Assembly: GCA_017463035.1 (NCBI GenBank)
Contig: JAFTPY010000258.1
Coordinates: 1 to 10,255, forward strand
DNA: 10,255 nucleotides
Reading direction: 5' to 3'
From: Lachnospiraceae bacterium
Lineage (GTDB): Bacteria > Bacillota > Clostridia > Lachnospirales > Lachnospiraceae
Position 1 is the stretch's first letter; each line of letters starts with the position of its first letter. Shown one piece after another: positions 1 through 5,178 of the stretch. The translations under genes were made by a program, and so were the position numbers. The notes under the pieces were generated by a model. That model was not told the origin of the DNA and made no database searches. It saw only the letters and a program-made list of their open reading frames with translations.

Positions 1-172
1 GCGGTTCTTCATCATCCGAATCGGAAGAACAGCCACCAAAAACAAAATCTCCTCTAAGAATATTCCATATAGCGCGCCAACCGCATGAAAATATAAAAAC
101 AGATAAAGTCATAGAAAAAATAGGCGACACCTTTTCAAGAGCTAACTCAACCGCATTTCTAAAAGTTTCCAT
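1..172 (-). CDS. Hypothetical small membrane-type protein, 5' part only
   Basis: A minus-strand reading frame starts at ATG 172-170 and stays open for 57 codons to the window edge, so its 3' end is missing. An AAGGAG ribosome binding site lies at 185-180, seven bases before the ATG, which is why I accept this start. The product begins METFRNAVELALEKVSPIF and has a moderately hydrophobic stretch at about residues 17-38 (SMTLSVFIFSCGW and following). A Ser/Asp/Glu-rich patch (SSDSDDEEP) comes at about residues 49-57, next to a Cys. I do not recognise a family. It points away from the rest of the window and sits beside an orphan tRNA 3' end, so I infer it is the terminal gene of an integrated element. 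It could also be a small phage or ICE membrane protein. Confidence 0.6.
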   Translation of the reverse strand, partial: METFRNAVELALEKVSPIFSMTLSVFIFSCGWRAIWNILRGDFVFGGCSSDSDDEEP

Positions 173-175
173 AAA

Positions 176-237
176 AAAACTCCTTTCCGTAGAAAGAAGC
201 AAAAATATATTATGACTTCGACCCGCAACGGAGTTTT
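176..237 (-). promoter_or_regulatory. Inverted repeat that could mask the ribosome binding site of the leftmost gene
   Basis: On the minus strand AAAACTCC (237-230) is perfectly complementary to GGAGTTTT (183-176), and the second arm contains the GGAG of the Shine-Dalgarno. If the leader RNA folds this way the binding site would be paired. The loop is long (about 46 nt) and the arms are A/T rich outside the CTCC core, so the repeat may be accidental. The rest of 173-345 shows no gene and no promoter I would defend. Confidence 0.25.
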
Positions 238-345
238 CCACCGCTTATAAAAAGCATAATCGGTTCCAAAACAAACTCCTAGCTTCCGGCAGACGAATTT
301 CCAAGAACCAGTTTATTGACTGCCAAATCATATATCATATACTGG

Positions 346-371
346 ACGGGTTCGAATCCCGTCTTGTGCTT
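346..371 (+). other. Orphan tRNA 3' end (T-arm plus acceptor 3' strand), probable attachment site
   Basis: ACGGG (346-350), TTCGAAT (351-357) and CCCGT (358-362) form a perfect five-pair T-stem with a canonical seven-base T-loop. The next seven bases, CTTGTGC (363-369), stand where the 3' acceptor strand belongs, with T370 in the discriminator position and no encoded CCA. The matching 5' acceptor strand would be GCACAAG. It is absent from the 70-95 bases upstream, and no D-arm or anticodon arm can be drawn there. A terminator follows directly, as after a tRNA gene. Tyrosine recombinases of phages and ICEs often use this part of a tRNA as attachment core and leave a duplicated 3' end at the far side of the element. 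I infer that 1-345 is element DNA and that the intact tRNA lies outside the window. A decayed tRNA is the alternative. I do not assign an amino acid. Confidence 0.55.
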
Positions 372-373
372 GT

Positions 374-414
374 AAAAAATAAGAATCGGTCAAACGACCG
401 GTTCTTATTTTTTT
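374..414 (+). terminator. Strong rho-independent terminator after the tRNA end
   Basis: Bases 374-391 pair with 396-413. The core is AAGAATCGGTC against GACCGGTTCTT with one G-T type mismatch, a four-base AAAC loop, and flanking A-run and T-run that extend the stem to about 18 pairs. The A-run before and T-run after make it usable in both directions. It probably served the tRNA gene whose 3' end lies at 346-370. Confidence 0.8.
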
Positions 415-432
415 GTAAGCGCAAGCGCTTAC
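415..432. repeat. Palindrome GTAAGCGC / GCGCTTAC
   Basis: Eight-base arms at 415-422 and 425-432 surround an AA centre. It starts one base after the T-run of the preceding terminator and shares its last base with the next palindrome. As a folded hairpin it would need the inner pairs open. Confidence 0.7.
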
Positions 433-458
433 GAACCAATACGTTCCGTATTGGTTCG
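432..458. repeat. Hairpin with 12-bp perfect stem and TTC loop
   Basis: CGAACCAATACG (432-443) is perfectly complementary to CGTATTGGTTCG (447-458) around TTC (444-446). There is no T-run after it, so it is not a terminator on the plus strand. Its three-base loop matches the loop size of the two tandem hairpins downstream. Confidence 0.8.
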
Positions 459-484
459 AAGTCTTCTACGTTTCACTACGGTCT

Positions 485-519
485 GTCCCATAACCGACAT
501 CCACCGGATGTCGTGGGAC
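485..519. repeat. Tandem hairpin unit 1 (35 nt)
   Basis: Outer arms GTCCCA (485-490) and TGGGAC (514-519) enclose an unpaired TAAC (491-494), inner arms CGACATCC (495-502) and GGATGTCG (506-513), and the loop ACC (503-505). All 14 stem pairs are Watson-Crick. The four-base bulge is on the 5' side only. The 14-base segment before it matches the one before unit 2. Confidence 0.8.
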
Positions 520-533
520 GCTTCGCTCCGGTC

Positions 534-568
534 GGCGCATTACCGAGGTCCACTGGACCTCGTGCGCC
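534..568. repeat. Tandem hairpin unit 2 (35 nt), covarying with unit 1
   Basis: Outer arms GGCGCA (534-539) and TGCGCC (563-568) enclose TTAC (540-543), inner arms CGAGGTCC (544-551) and GGACCTCG (555-562), and the loop ACT (552-554). The geometry is identical to unit 1, 49 bases downstream. Stem pairs 2 and 4 of the outer stem and 4 and 5 of the inner stem differ from unit 1, and each change is compensated on the other arm. Confidence 0.8.
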
Positions 569-608
569 CCGTCTTGTGCTTTGCCCTAGTCGAAATGATA
601 AGCACAAG
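568..608. repeat. Second copy of tRNA-tail sequence, in a third hairpin
   Basis: CCCGTCTTGTGCTT (568-581) repeats exactly the 14 bases at 358-371, which are the T-stem 3' arm and acceptor end of the orphan tRNA tail. CTTGTGCTT (573-581) is also complementary to AAGCACAAG (600-608) across an 18-base loop, giving a nine-pair stem. GCACAAG is exactly the missing 5' acceptor strand sequence, but no tRNA body lies between or after, so this is not an intact gene. Confidence 0.65.
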
Positions 609-721
609 TGCTCACGCCCCGAGGCTCGAAGTCTTGCCTTTCGGTTCGGTCAGTCCCGGTCATATATTCTGATACATCCGTGTTATGAAGTACGAAAGCT
701 ATATGAAAAAAGAGAAATCCG

Positions 722-747
722 GCACATAATTGTGCTTTTATTTTTTT
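722..747 (+). terminator. Small terminator-like hairpin
   Basis: GCACA (722-726), a TAAT loop, TGTGC (731-735) and a following run TTTTATTTTTTT (736-747). The stem is only five pairs plus a possible G-T, so termination would be weak. Its position just upstream of a -10 box suggests it separates the palindrome region from the acetyltransferase unit. Confidence 0.4.
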
Positions 748-764
748 ACGGAATGTACTATAAT
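736..764 (+). promoter_or_regulatory. Probable promoter of the acetyltransferase gene
   Basis: A perfect TATAAT lies at 759-764. No good -35 box is present at the right distance; only T-rich sequence such as TTTTAT (736-741, 17-bp spacing) is available, so the -35 is weak or activator dependent. Predicted transcription would start near 771, giving a leader of under 20 bases ending in the AGGAGG site at 774-779. Confidence 0.45.
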
Positions 765-787
765 GATAGATGCAGGAGGAGCATACT

Positions 788-1393
788 ATGATGATTTCAA
801 CAAGGATTCGATTTGCTACCGTAGAGGATGCGGAGGCAATTTTGGATATATATAAAATATACATAGAAAATACAAGAGTTACGTTTGAAATAGAGGTGCC
901 GACGGTAGAGGCATTTCGAGAACGGATGGTGCGTATTATGGAACGATTCCCGTGGATTGTATGTGAAATTGACGGGAAGATAGCGGGGTATGCGTACGGT
1001 TCCAAACACGGGGAGCGGGCGGCCTACCGGTGGTCGGCGGATTTGTCGGTGTACATCCATGAAAGCTATCATCGGTACGGTTTGGGAACCGCACTGTATA
1101 CGGCATTGTTGGAGCTTTTACGGAGGCAGGGATACTTTACCGTTTATGCGGGAGTGTCCACGCCGAATCCGAAGAGCGAAGCATTTCATACAGCTTACGG
1201 TTTTCGTAATCTCGGGGAGTTTAAGAATGCGGGGTATAAGTTGGGTGGCTGGTGCGGTGTTTCCTGGTATGAGCTGGTGTTAAACGAATATGTGGAGGAG
1301 CCGGAGGAGACGATATCTATCGGGCAATTGGGGCTGAGAGAGCACTTTGATGAGATTTTTACAAGGGCAGAGAAAATGATTTGTTTAAAGTGA
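788..1393 (+). CDS. GNAT-family N-acetyltransferase, phosphinothricin acetyltransferase (PAT/MnaT) type
   Basis: The 201-residue product transfers an acetyl group from acetyl-CoA to the amine of a small substrate. I chose ATG 788 because AGGAGG at 774-779 is eight bases upstream; ATG 791 is possible. The fold reads in order: an N-terminal TRIRFATVEDAEAILDIY segment, the family's TFE patch near residues 32-34, RWSADLSVYI at 81-90, and the acetyl-CoA loop HRYGLGTAL at 95-103 (R/Q-x-x-G-x-G/A motif). These are followed by AGVSTPNPKS at 121-130, then HTAYGFR and the W/G-rich end typical of PAT. Residues after about 165 form a charged tail of some 35 residues, longer than usual for the family. The substrate cannot be read from sequence; relatives acetylate amino-acid analogues such as methionine sulfoximine. 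Only 40 bases separate it from the amidase gene, so they may be cotranscribed. Confidence 0.85.
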   Translation: MMISTRIRFATVEDAEAILDIYKIYIENTRVTFEIEVPTVEAFRERMVRIMERFPWIVCEIDGKIAGYAYGSKHGERAAYRWSADLSVYIHESYHRYGLGTALYTALLELLRRQGYFTVYAGVSTPNPKSEAFHTAYGFRNLGEFKNAGYKLGGWCGVSWYELVLNEYVEEPEETISIGQLGLREHFDEIFTRAEKMICLK

Positions 1394-1433
1394 GTTTAGA
1401 TGATTTCAAGTATATACGGAAGGAACGCATAGG

Positions 1434-2504
1434 ATGTCGAAAAAGAAAAGAAAACAAAACGGAAAGATGGAAGGAACGGGACACTTCGAAGCACAGGTGA
1501 ATTCGAGTGCAGGAGCAGCATTACAGGAGATAATGCAAACTCCCGAGATTAAGGAGATACAGGAAAGAAAAGAAGGGACAGAGGCTGTAACCGTTCAGGA
1601 GTCGGTTTCAAGAAAAAAAGAATCCAAAGGAGTGCTTGTGAAGGTACTGTTCGGAGGCGGTATTGTTGCAGCGATTTTGTTTTTAGCAATTTGTCTGTAC
1701 AAAACTTCAGGGGAATTAGAGACGGTACAGACAATGTCCGGGACGTTGCAGACGGACTTAAAGAGTGCGGAAGCAAAGTTGGACGAGCTGTTGAAGCGGG
1801 AAGAATCTATTTTGATGCAGTTACAGGATGAAAGGAACGCAGAGGGAGACGGTGTTTCGGGAGATTCGGAAGAAAAGGCTCCGGAAATTGAGAAGAAGCC
1901 AAGAACCACACCGGAGCCGGAGCGTTACACGGTTTGTATCGATGCGGGCCACGGAGCACATGATACGGGAGCGGTACTGGAGAAGGAAGACGGTACGGTA
2001 CGTTATGAGAAGGACGACAATTTACGGTTGGCAAAACTTGTACAAAAGGAACTGGAGGCTTATGGTATCAAGGTATTGATGACCCGTGAGGATGATTCTT
2101 TTTTAGAGTTGTATGACCGGACGTTGCTGGCCAATTCCGTGGACGTGGAAGCGTTGATATCGTTTCATAGAAACGCGTATTATTTAAACGGAAAAATGAA
2201 TGACCGGGTGAGCGGGGTGGAAATATGGATTCACAGCAGCAGACCGACAGAGGCCAGACAGTTGGCAAACCGTATGTTGGATGCGATTTTGGATGTGGGA
2301 GGAATGAACGACCGTGGAGTAAGATACGGGTCCATGACCGACAGCGAAGAGGACTATGCAATCAACCGGCGGGCTGCGATGACGAGTATGATTGTGGAAA
2401 TGGGCTTTATTTCCAATGAAGAGGATAATGAGGCATTGGATGTCAACGGCGAAGCCTATGCAAAGGCAATTGCGAAGGAAATTTACGACTGGCTTGTACA
2501 GTAA
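1434..2504 (+). CDS. Membrane-anchored N-acetylmuramoyl-L-alanine amidase (Amidase_3)
   Basis: The 356-residue enzyme should cut the amide bond between muramic acid and the stem peptide of peptidoglycan. Residues 1-65 are polar and charged (MSKKKRKQNG start) and should stay in the cytoplasm. Residues 66-89 form one membrane helix. Residues 92-136 are heptad-like and probably coiled coil, and 137-163 are an acidic, Pro-containing linker. The catalytic domain runs from about 164 to the end. Zinc ligands match the family: His173 in DAGHG, Glu192 in YEKDDNL and His245 in SFHRNA, with catalytic Glu322 in VEMGFISN. The start is supported by GGAAGGAA about nine bases upstream. The gene ends in a TAAGGAG that serves as ribosome binding site for the CotH gene 12 bases on, so the two are likely cotranslated. 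The absence of a cleavable signal and of cell-wall repeats suggests activity close to the membrane. Confidence 0.9.
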   Translation: MSKKKRKQNGKMEGTGHFEAQVNSSAGAALQEIMQTPEIKEIQERKEGTEAVTVQESVSRKKESKGVLVKVLFGGGIVAAILFLAICLYKTSGELETVQTMSGTLQTDLKSAEAKLDELLKREESILMQLQDERNAEGDGVSGDSEEKAPEIEKKPRTTPEPERYTVCIDAGHGAHDTGAVLEKEDGTVRYEKDDNLRLAKLVQKELEAYGIKVLMTREDDSFLELYDRTLLANSVDVEALISFHRNAYYLNGKMNDRVSGVEIWIHSSRPTEARQLANRMLDAILDVGGMNDRGVRYGSMTDSEEDYAINRRAAMTSMIVEMGFISNEEDNEALDVNGEAYAKAIAKEIYDWLVQ

Positions 2505-2516
2505 GGAGAATGTACT

Positions 2517-4091
2517 ATGGCAGATAAAAGAAGAAAGCGTAATGTCCGGAATACTGTGTTAGTTATTTTTGCAATGATTACGGTTGTGATTGCGGGAAGT
2601 TTACTGCTTTTGTTAATGAACAAAGGAGAAACGGAAAAGAGCGGTGACGGAGAGCCTGTGACGCCGACAGCAGCGGCATCTCATCCGGTGCCTACGGAAG
2701 TGCCGACAATTACTGCGTCTCCGGCAGTGACCGCAACCGCGGTTCCCGAGCCTACTCCGACGCCGGAGCCTACAGCAACACCGACTCCGGTATTGGAAAA
2801 GCTGTATTTTCCGTCTTCGGAAAGTATTCCGGTAGTCAGTGTGAAAACCGAAGGAGGTCAACCGATTATATCTCGAGATACCTATGTGAACTGTGAAGTG
2901 ACATTGGGAAATGTGGAAGCTGTATACGATATGCGAAATGTAAAAGCGGGTATTCGTGTACGCGGTAACTCCAGTGCTTATTACGGTGACGAGGAAAAGG
3001 TTTTGAAGTACGAAGTGCCGTATCGTATTAAATTTGAGAAAAAGTGTAATTTATTGGGACTGAATGACGGAGCAAAGTGCAAAAGCTGGGTGTTGCTCCG
3101 GGGGGATGAAGGGCTTATCCGGAACGATATCGCATTTCGCCTCGGAAGGCTGTTTTTAGGAGAACGGTATTATTGCTCCGATGCAAGGCTGGTTCATCTT
3201 TATGTAAATGATGTGTTTAAGGGCGTCTATTTGCTTTGCGAACAGTCCCAGGTCAATAAACACCGGATTGATATTCATGAGCCGGAGCCGGATGAGACCG
3301 GAATTGATGTGGGATATTTGTTGGAAATCGACAATTATGCGGACGCGGATGAGCACCCGTTTTTCCGGATGAGCTATGACAATGTAAAACTGACGGATGT
3401 ACACGGTGTTACCCAGCAGATTACTTATGCCAATTATTCGATAAAGTCGGAGGTTGTGTCTAAAGAACAGGAGAAGTTTATTTCAGCCTATATGAAGAAT
3501 ATGTTCCGCCTTGTGTATGAGGCTTGCGAAAATCAAAATTATCTTATGTTTGATGAGAAGTATCAGTTGGTTCCTGCAAGTTATAACAATACAAAGGATA
3601 CCATTGAGGCGGTAATCGATACGGAATCTGTGGCTGCGATGTATATGCTGTATGAAATTATGCGAGACAGAGACCAGGGAGAAGGAAGCTTTTATATGTG
3701 TGTGGATTTTTCGGAAAACAGCAAGTATCCGAAACTGACGTTCCTTTGCCCGTGGGATTTTGACTGGACCTGTCAGGGCGATTCAAAGGGGCGGTATTAC
3801 GCGGCCGGATTTGACGATGCGGATTTTGTAAAAAAATACGGAGACCGTTCCAATCCGTGGTTCATTATGCTGGCGAAAGAAGAATGGTTTATGGAGATGG
3901 TACGGGAGCAGTGGAGTTCTCTGCAAAAGGATAAACTGGTATACGAGTGTATCGGGGAAGAGAGAGAGTACCTGAAGACGTATGAGGCGGACCTAAACCG
4001 AAAAAACAGTGCGGCCACAAAGTCGGCGACCTATCTTTTGAACTGGATTGAAAGTCGCGTGGAGTGGCTGGATGAGGAATGGATCCGCTAG
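2517..4091 (+). CDS. Membrane-anchored CotH-type protein kinase
   Basis: The 524-residue product resembles the CotH family of atypical kinases, first known as a spore coat kinase in Bacillus. Residues 1-12 are basic, 13-34 form a membrane helix, and about 47-92 are a Pro/Thr/Ala-rich stalk with PTPEPTATPTP. The CotH domain fills about 95-524. Recognisable pieces are IRVRGNSS (146-153), PYRIKF (168-173), DEGLIRNDIAFRLGR (197-211), VHLYVNDVFKGVYLLCEQ (226-243), GYLLEID (266-272) and PWDFDWT (412-418). The last is the Asp-x-Asp-Trp segment I take as the metal-binding site. The ATG is seven or eight bases after AAGGAG. The orientation predicted by the basic N-terminus puts the domain outside the cell, so this is probably a surface kinase or surface protein rather than a coat protein. 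The stalk and its amidase neighbour suggest a cell-envelope role. The substrate is unknown, as no Ser-rich CotB/CotG-like partner is in the window. Confidence 0.85.
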   Translation: MADKRRKRNVRNTVLVIFAMITVVIAGSLLLLLMNKGETEKSGDGEPVTPTAAASHPVPTEVPTITASPAVTATAVPEPTPTPEPTATPTPVLEKLYFPSSESIPVVSVKTEGGQPIISRDTYVNCEVTLGNVEAVYDMRNVKAGIRVRGNSSAYYGDEEKVLKYEVPYRIKFEKKCNLLGLNDGAKCKSWVLLRGDEGLIRNDIAFRLGRLFLGERYYCSDARLVHLYVNDVFKGVYLLCEQSQVNKHRIDIHEPEPDETGIDVGYLLEIDNYADADEHPFFRMSYDNVKLTDVHGVTQQITYANYSIKSEVVSKEQEKFISAYMKNMFRLVYEACENQNYLMFDEKYQLVPASYNNTKDTIEAVIDTESVAAMYMLYEIMRDRDQGEGSFYMCVDFSENSKYPKLTFLCPWDFDWTCQGDSKGRYYAAGFDDADFVKKYGDRSNPWFIMLAKEEWFMEMVREQWSSLQKDKLVYECIGEEREYLKTYEADLNRKNSAATKSATYLLNWIESRVEWLDEEWIR

Positions 4092-4099
4092 CGTTTTCC

Positions 4100-4128
4100 T
4101 TGCACTTTGGGTAAGGGTGTGGTAAGAT
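4100..4128 (+). promoter_or_regulatory. Possible internal promoter before the U32-like gene
   Basis: The 119-base gap 4092-4210 holds TTGCAC (4100-4105), a 17-base spacer and TAAGAT (4123-4128), each with partial agreement to the sigma-A boxes. A second option, TTGATG (4154-4159) with TAAAAG (4178-4183), is no better. No terminator for the CotH gene is visible, so read-through from upstream is also possible. Confidence 0.3.
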
Positions 4129-4210
4129 AAAATAGAGTGTGACGGAATCTGTTTTGATGATGGTTTTGCAGGCAGAATAAAAGAGATTTATAAATAAAGG
4201 AGAGGACGAT

Positions 4211-5161
4211 ATGAGTGTAAAGTTTCACCTTCCGGGACTTCGTGCGAATTTCCCGATTAATATGTTGTTGGTAAAAATGATGAAGACATATCCGGAGTAT
4301 TTCAGGGAAGGGATTGAAATCGGTTCCTTTTTCGGAGAGTTTCCGACATCTAAATGGAACGGTGGCAGATTTAGCGGCGGAGACCAGTGTAATGCGGAAT
4401 ATATCCGTCAGGTAATTAAGGCCGTAAATGCGGAAGGAATTCCGGTTCGTTTTACATACACCAATCCGCTCGTTACAGAGGAGGATTTGGCAGATCCGTA
4501 CTGTAATTTCTGCCTTTTGGAAGCAAATAACGGCATGAACGAGGTGATTGTGGTTTCTCCGCTTTTGGAGGAGTATATCCGTGAGTGTTATCCGGACTTT
4601 AAGATTACCAGCTCTACTTGTAAAGAAATCAGGGATATTGACGGTGTAAATGTGGAGCTGGAGAAGGATTACAATCTGGTAGTGCTGGATTACAATTTGA
4701 ACAATCAGTTTGAACTGTTGGAACAGATTAAGAGAAAGGATAAATGCGAGCTTCTGGTGAATGCATGCTGTGTTCCGAACTGTCCGAGAAGAGGAGAGCA
4801 TTATCGTTTCCTTGCAAAGCAGGAGCAAATTGCGTTAGCAAACCGGGAACTTCCGGCAAACAAGCAGAAGACCATTCCTAGCTGGTATTGCGAGTATGGT
4901 GAGAATACGTCCTTATATGTTTCAAAGAATTATGTAACTCACATTTCTCCGGATGCTATTTGGGATAAGTATGTACCGATGGGCTTTAATCAGTTTAAGT
5001 TAGAGGGAAGAACGGCAAATCTGTTCTTGTTAATCGATACCTATGCATATTACTTTGCAAAGCCGGAATATCGGGATGAGATGCGTTTTGTGTTAACGAC
5101 GAATTTACAGTCCAACAAGATTATTACGGTAAACAAGCCGCGGAAAGAGGTTTGGCCGTAA
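4211..5161 (+). CDS. Cys-rich protein resembling U32-peptidase/UbiV-type TIM barrels
   Basis: The 316-residue protein starts at ATG 4211 after AAGGAGAGG (4197-4205). It is soluble, with no signal or membrane segment. Segments look like successive beta/alpha units: IPVRFTYTNPL (77-87), NEVIVVSPLLEEYI (110-123), FKITSSTCKEI (130-140), YNLVVLDYNLN (154-164) and CELLVNACCVPNCP (179-192). Then KLEGR occurs at 263-267, comparable to the K-x-EGR element of U32 proteins. Ten cysteines include C98-x2-C101, C186, C187, C191 and C227; U32 relatives such as UbiU, UbiV and TrhP hold a 4Fe-4S cluster through four Cys, so an Fe-S site is plausible here. The C-terminal pattern differs from the usual collagenase-like U32 peptidases, and the length matches the short UbiV-like type. 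I infer a metal- or Fe-S-containing modification or hydroxylation role, not proteolysis. The assignment is tentative; a wholly separate family is possible. The gene ends 17 bases before the TPR gene. Confidence 0.6.
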   Translation: MSVKFHLPGLRANFPINMLLVKMMKTYPEYFREGIEIGSFFGEFPTSKWNGGRFSGGDQCNAEYIRQVIKAVNAEGIPVRFTYTNPLVTEEDLADPYCNFCLLEANNGMNEVIVVSPLLEEYIRECYPDFKITSSTCKEIRDIDGVNVELEKDYNLVVLDYNLNNQFELLEQIKRKDKCELLVNACCVPNCPRRGEHYRFLAKQEQIALANRELPANKQKTIPSWYCEYGENTSLYVSKNYVTHISPDAIWDKYVPMGFNQFKLEGRTANLFLLIDTYAYYFAKPEYRDEMRFVLTTNLQSNKIITVNKPRKEVWP

Positions 5162-5178
5162 GCGGGAGGTCGTGACGG

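Larger units (their letters stand above)
415..660. repeat. Palindrome-rich structured intergenic array
   Basis: About 245 bases between two terminator-like hairpins hold five separate inverted repeats, listed individually below. They are linked by a repeated degenerate spacer: TTTCACTACGGTC (471-483), CTTCGCTCCGGTC (521-533) and TTTCGGTTCGGTC (639-651). The decamer TCGAAGTCTT occurs at 456-465 and 626-635, each time upstream of a CGGTC spacer that continues as nGTCCC. Long open frames cross this region on both strands, but they lack ribosome binding sites and family similarity and follow from the GC-rich repeats. The layout fits an REP/MITE-like palindromic element or a structured RNA. I cannot tell which, nor whether it is a known repeat family of this lineage. 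Confidence 0.7.

Noticed and set aside
346..371. 3' end of tmRNA (ssrA), because GGAC precedes the T-arm
   Set aside because: tmRNA acceptor strands pair with a GGGG-type 5' end, which CTTGTGC does not. No tag-peptide region or pseudoknots lie upstream.
485..568. Integron attC sites
   Set aside because: The hairpins have a one-sided bulge, but I see no R' or R'' core sites of the GTTRRRY type and no cassette genes between them.
415..660. CRISPR array
   Set aside because: The repeated pieces are palindromes of differing sequence and spacing, not identical repeats separated by unique spacers of equal length.
770..787. Earlier ATG at 770 for the acetyltransferase
   Set aside because: The Shine-Dalgarno AGGAGG at 774-779 lies downstream of that ATG, and the added residues (MQEEHT) are simply its translation. 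ATG 788 is correctly spaced.
366..791. Long plus-strand open frame, with overlapping frames on both strands, across the palindrome array
   Set aside because: The frames begin inside the tRNA tail or terminator, have no ribosome binding site and run through terminators and hairpins. The predicted peptides show no domain. Open frames on both strands here follow from GC-rich repeats.
2613..2861. Arg/Cys-rich minus-strand frame
   Set aside because: It is the complement of the Pro/Thr/Ala-rich stalk of the CotH protein; the composition is an artefact of the repeat codons.
4088..4828. 246-codon minus-strand open frame
   Set aside because: It lies opposite the U32-like gene, which has a strong ribosome binding site and protein-like composition. 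The minus-strand product shows no domain and no start signal.
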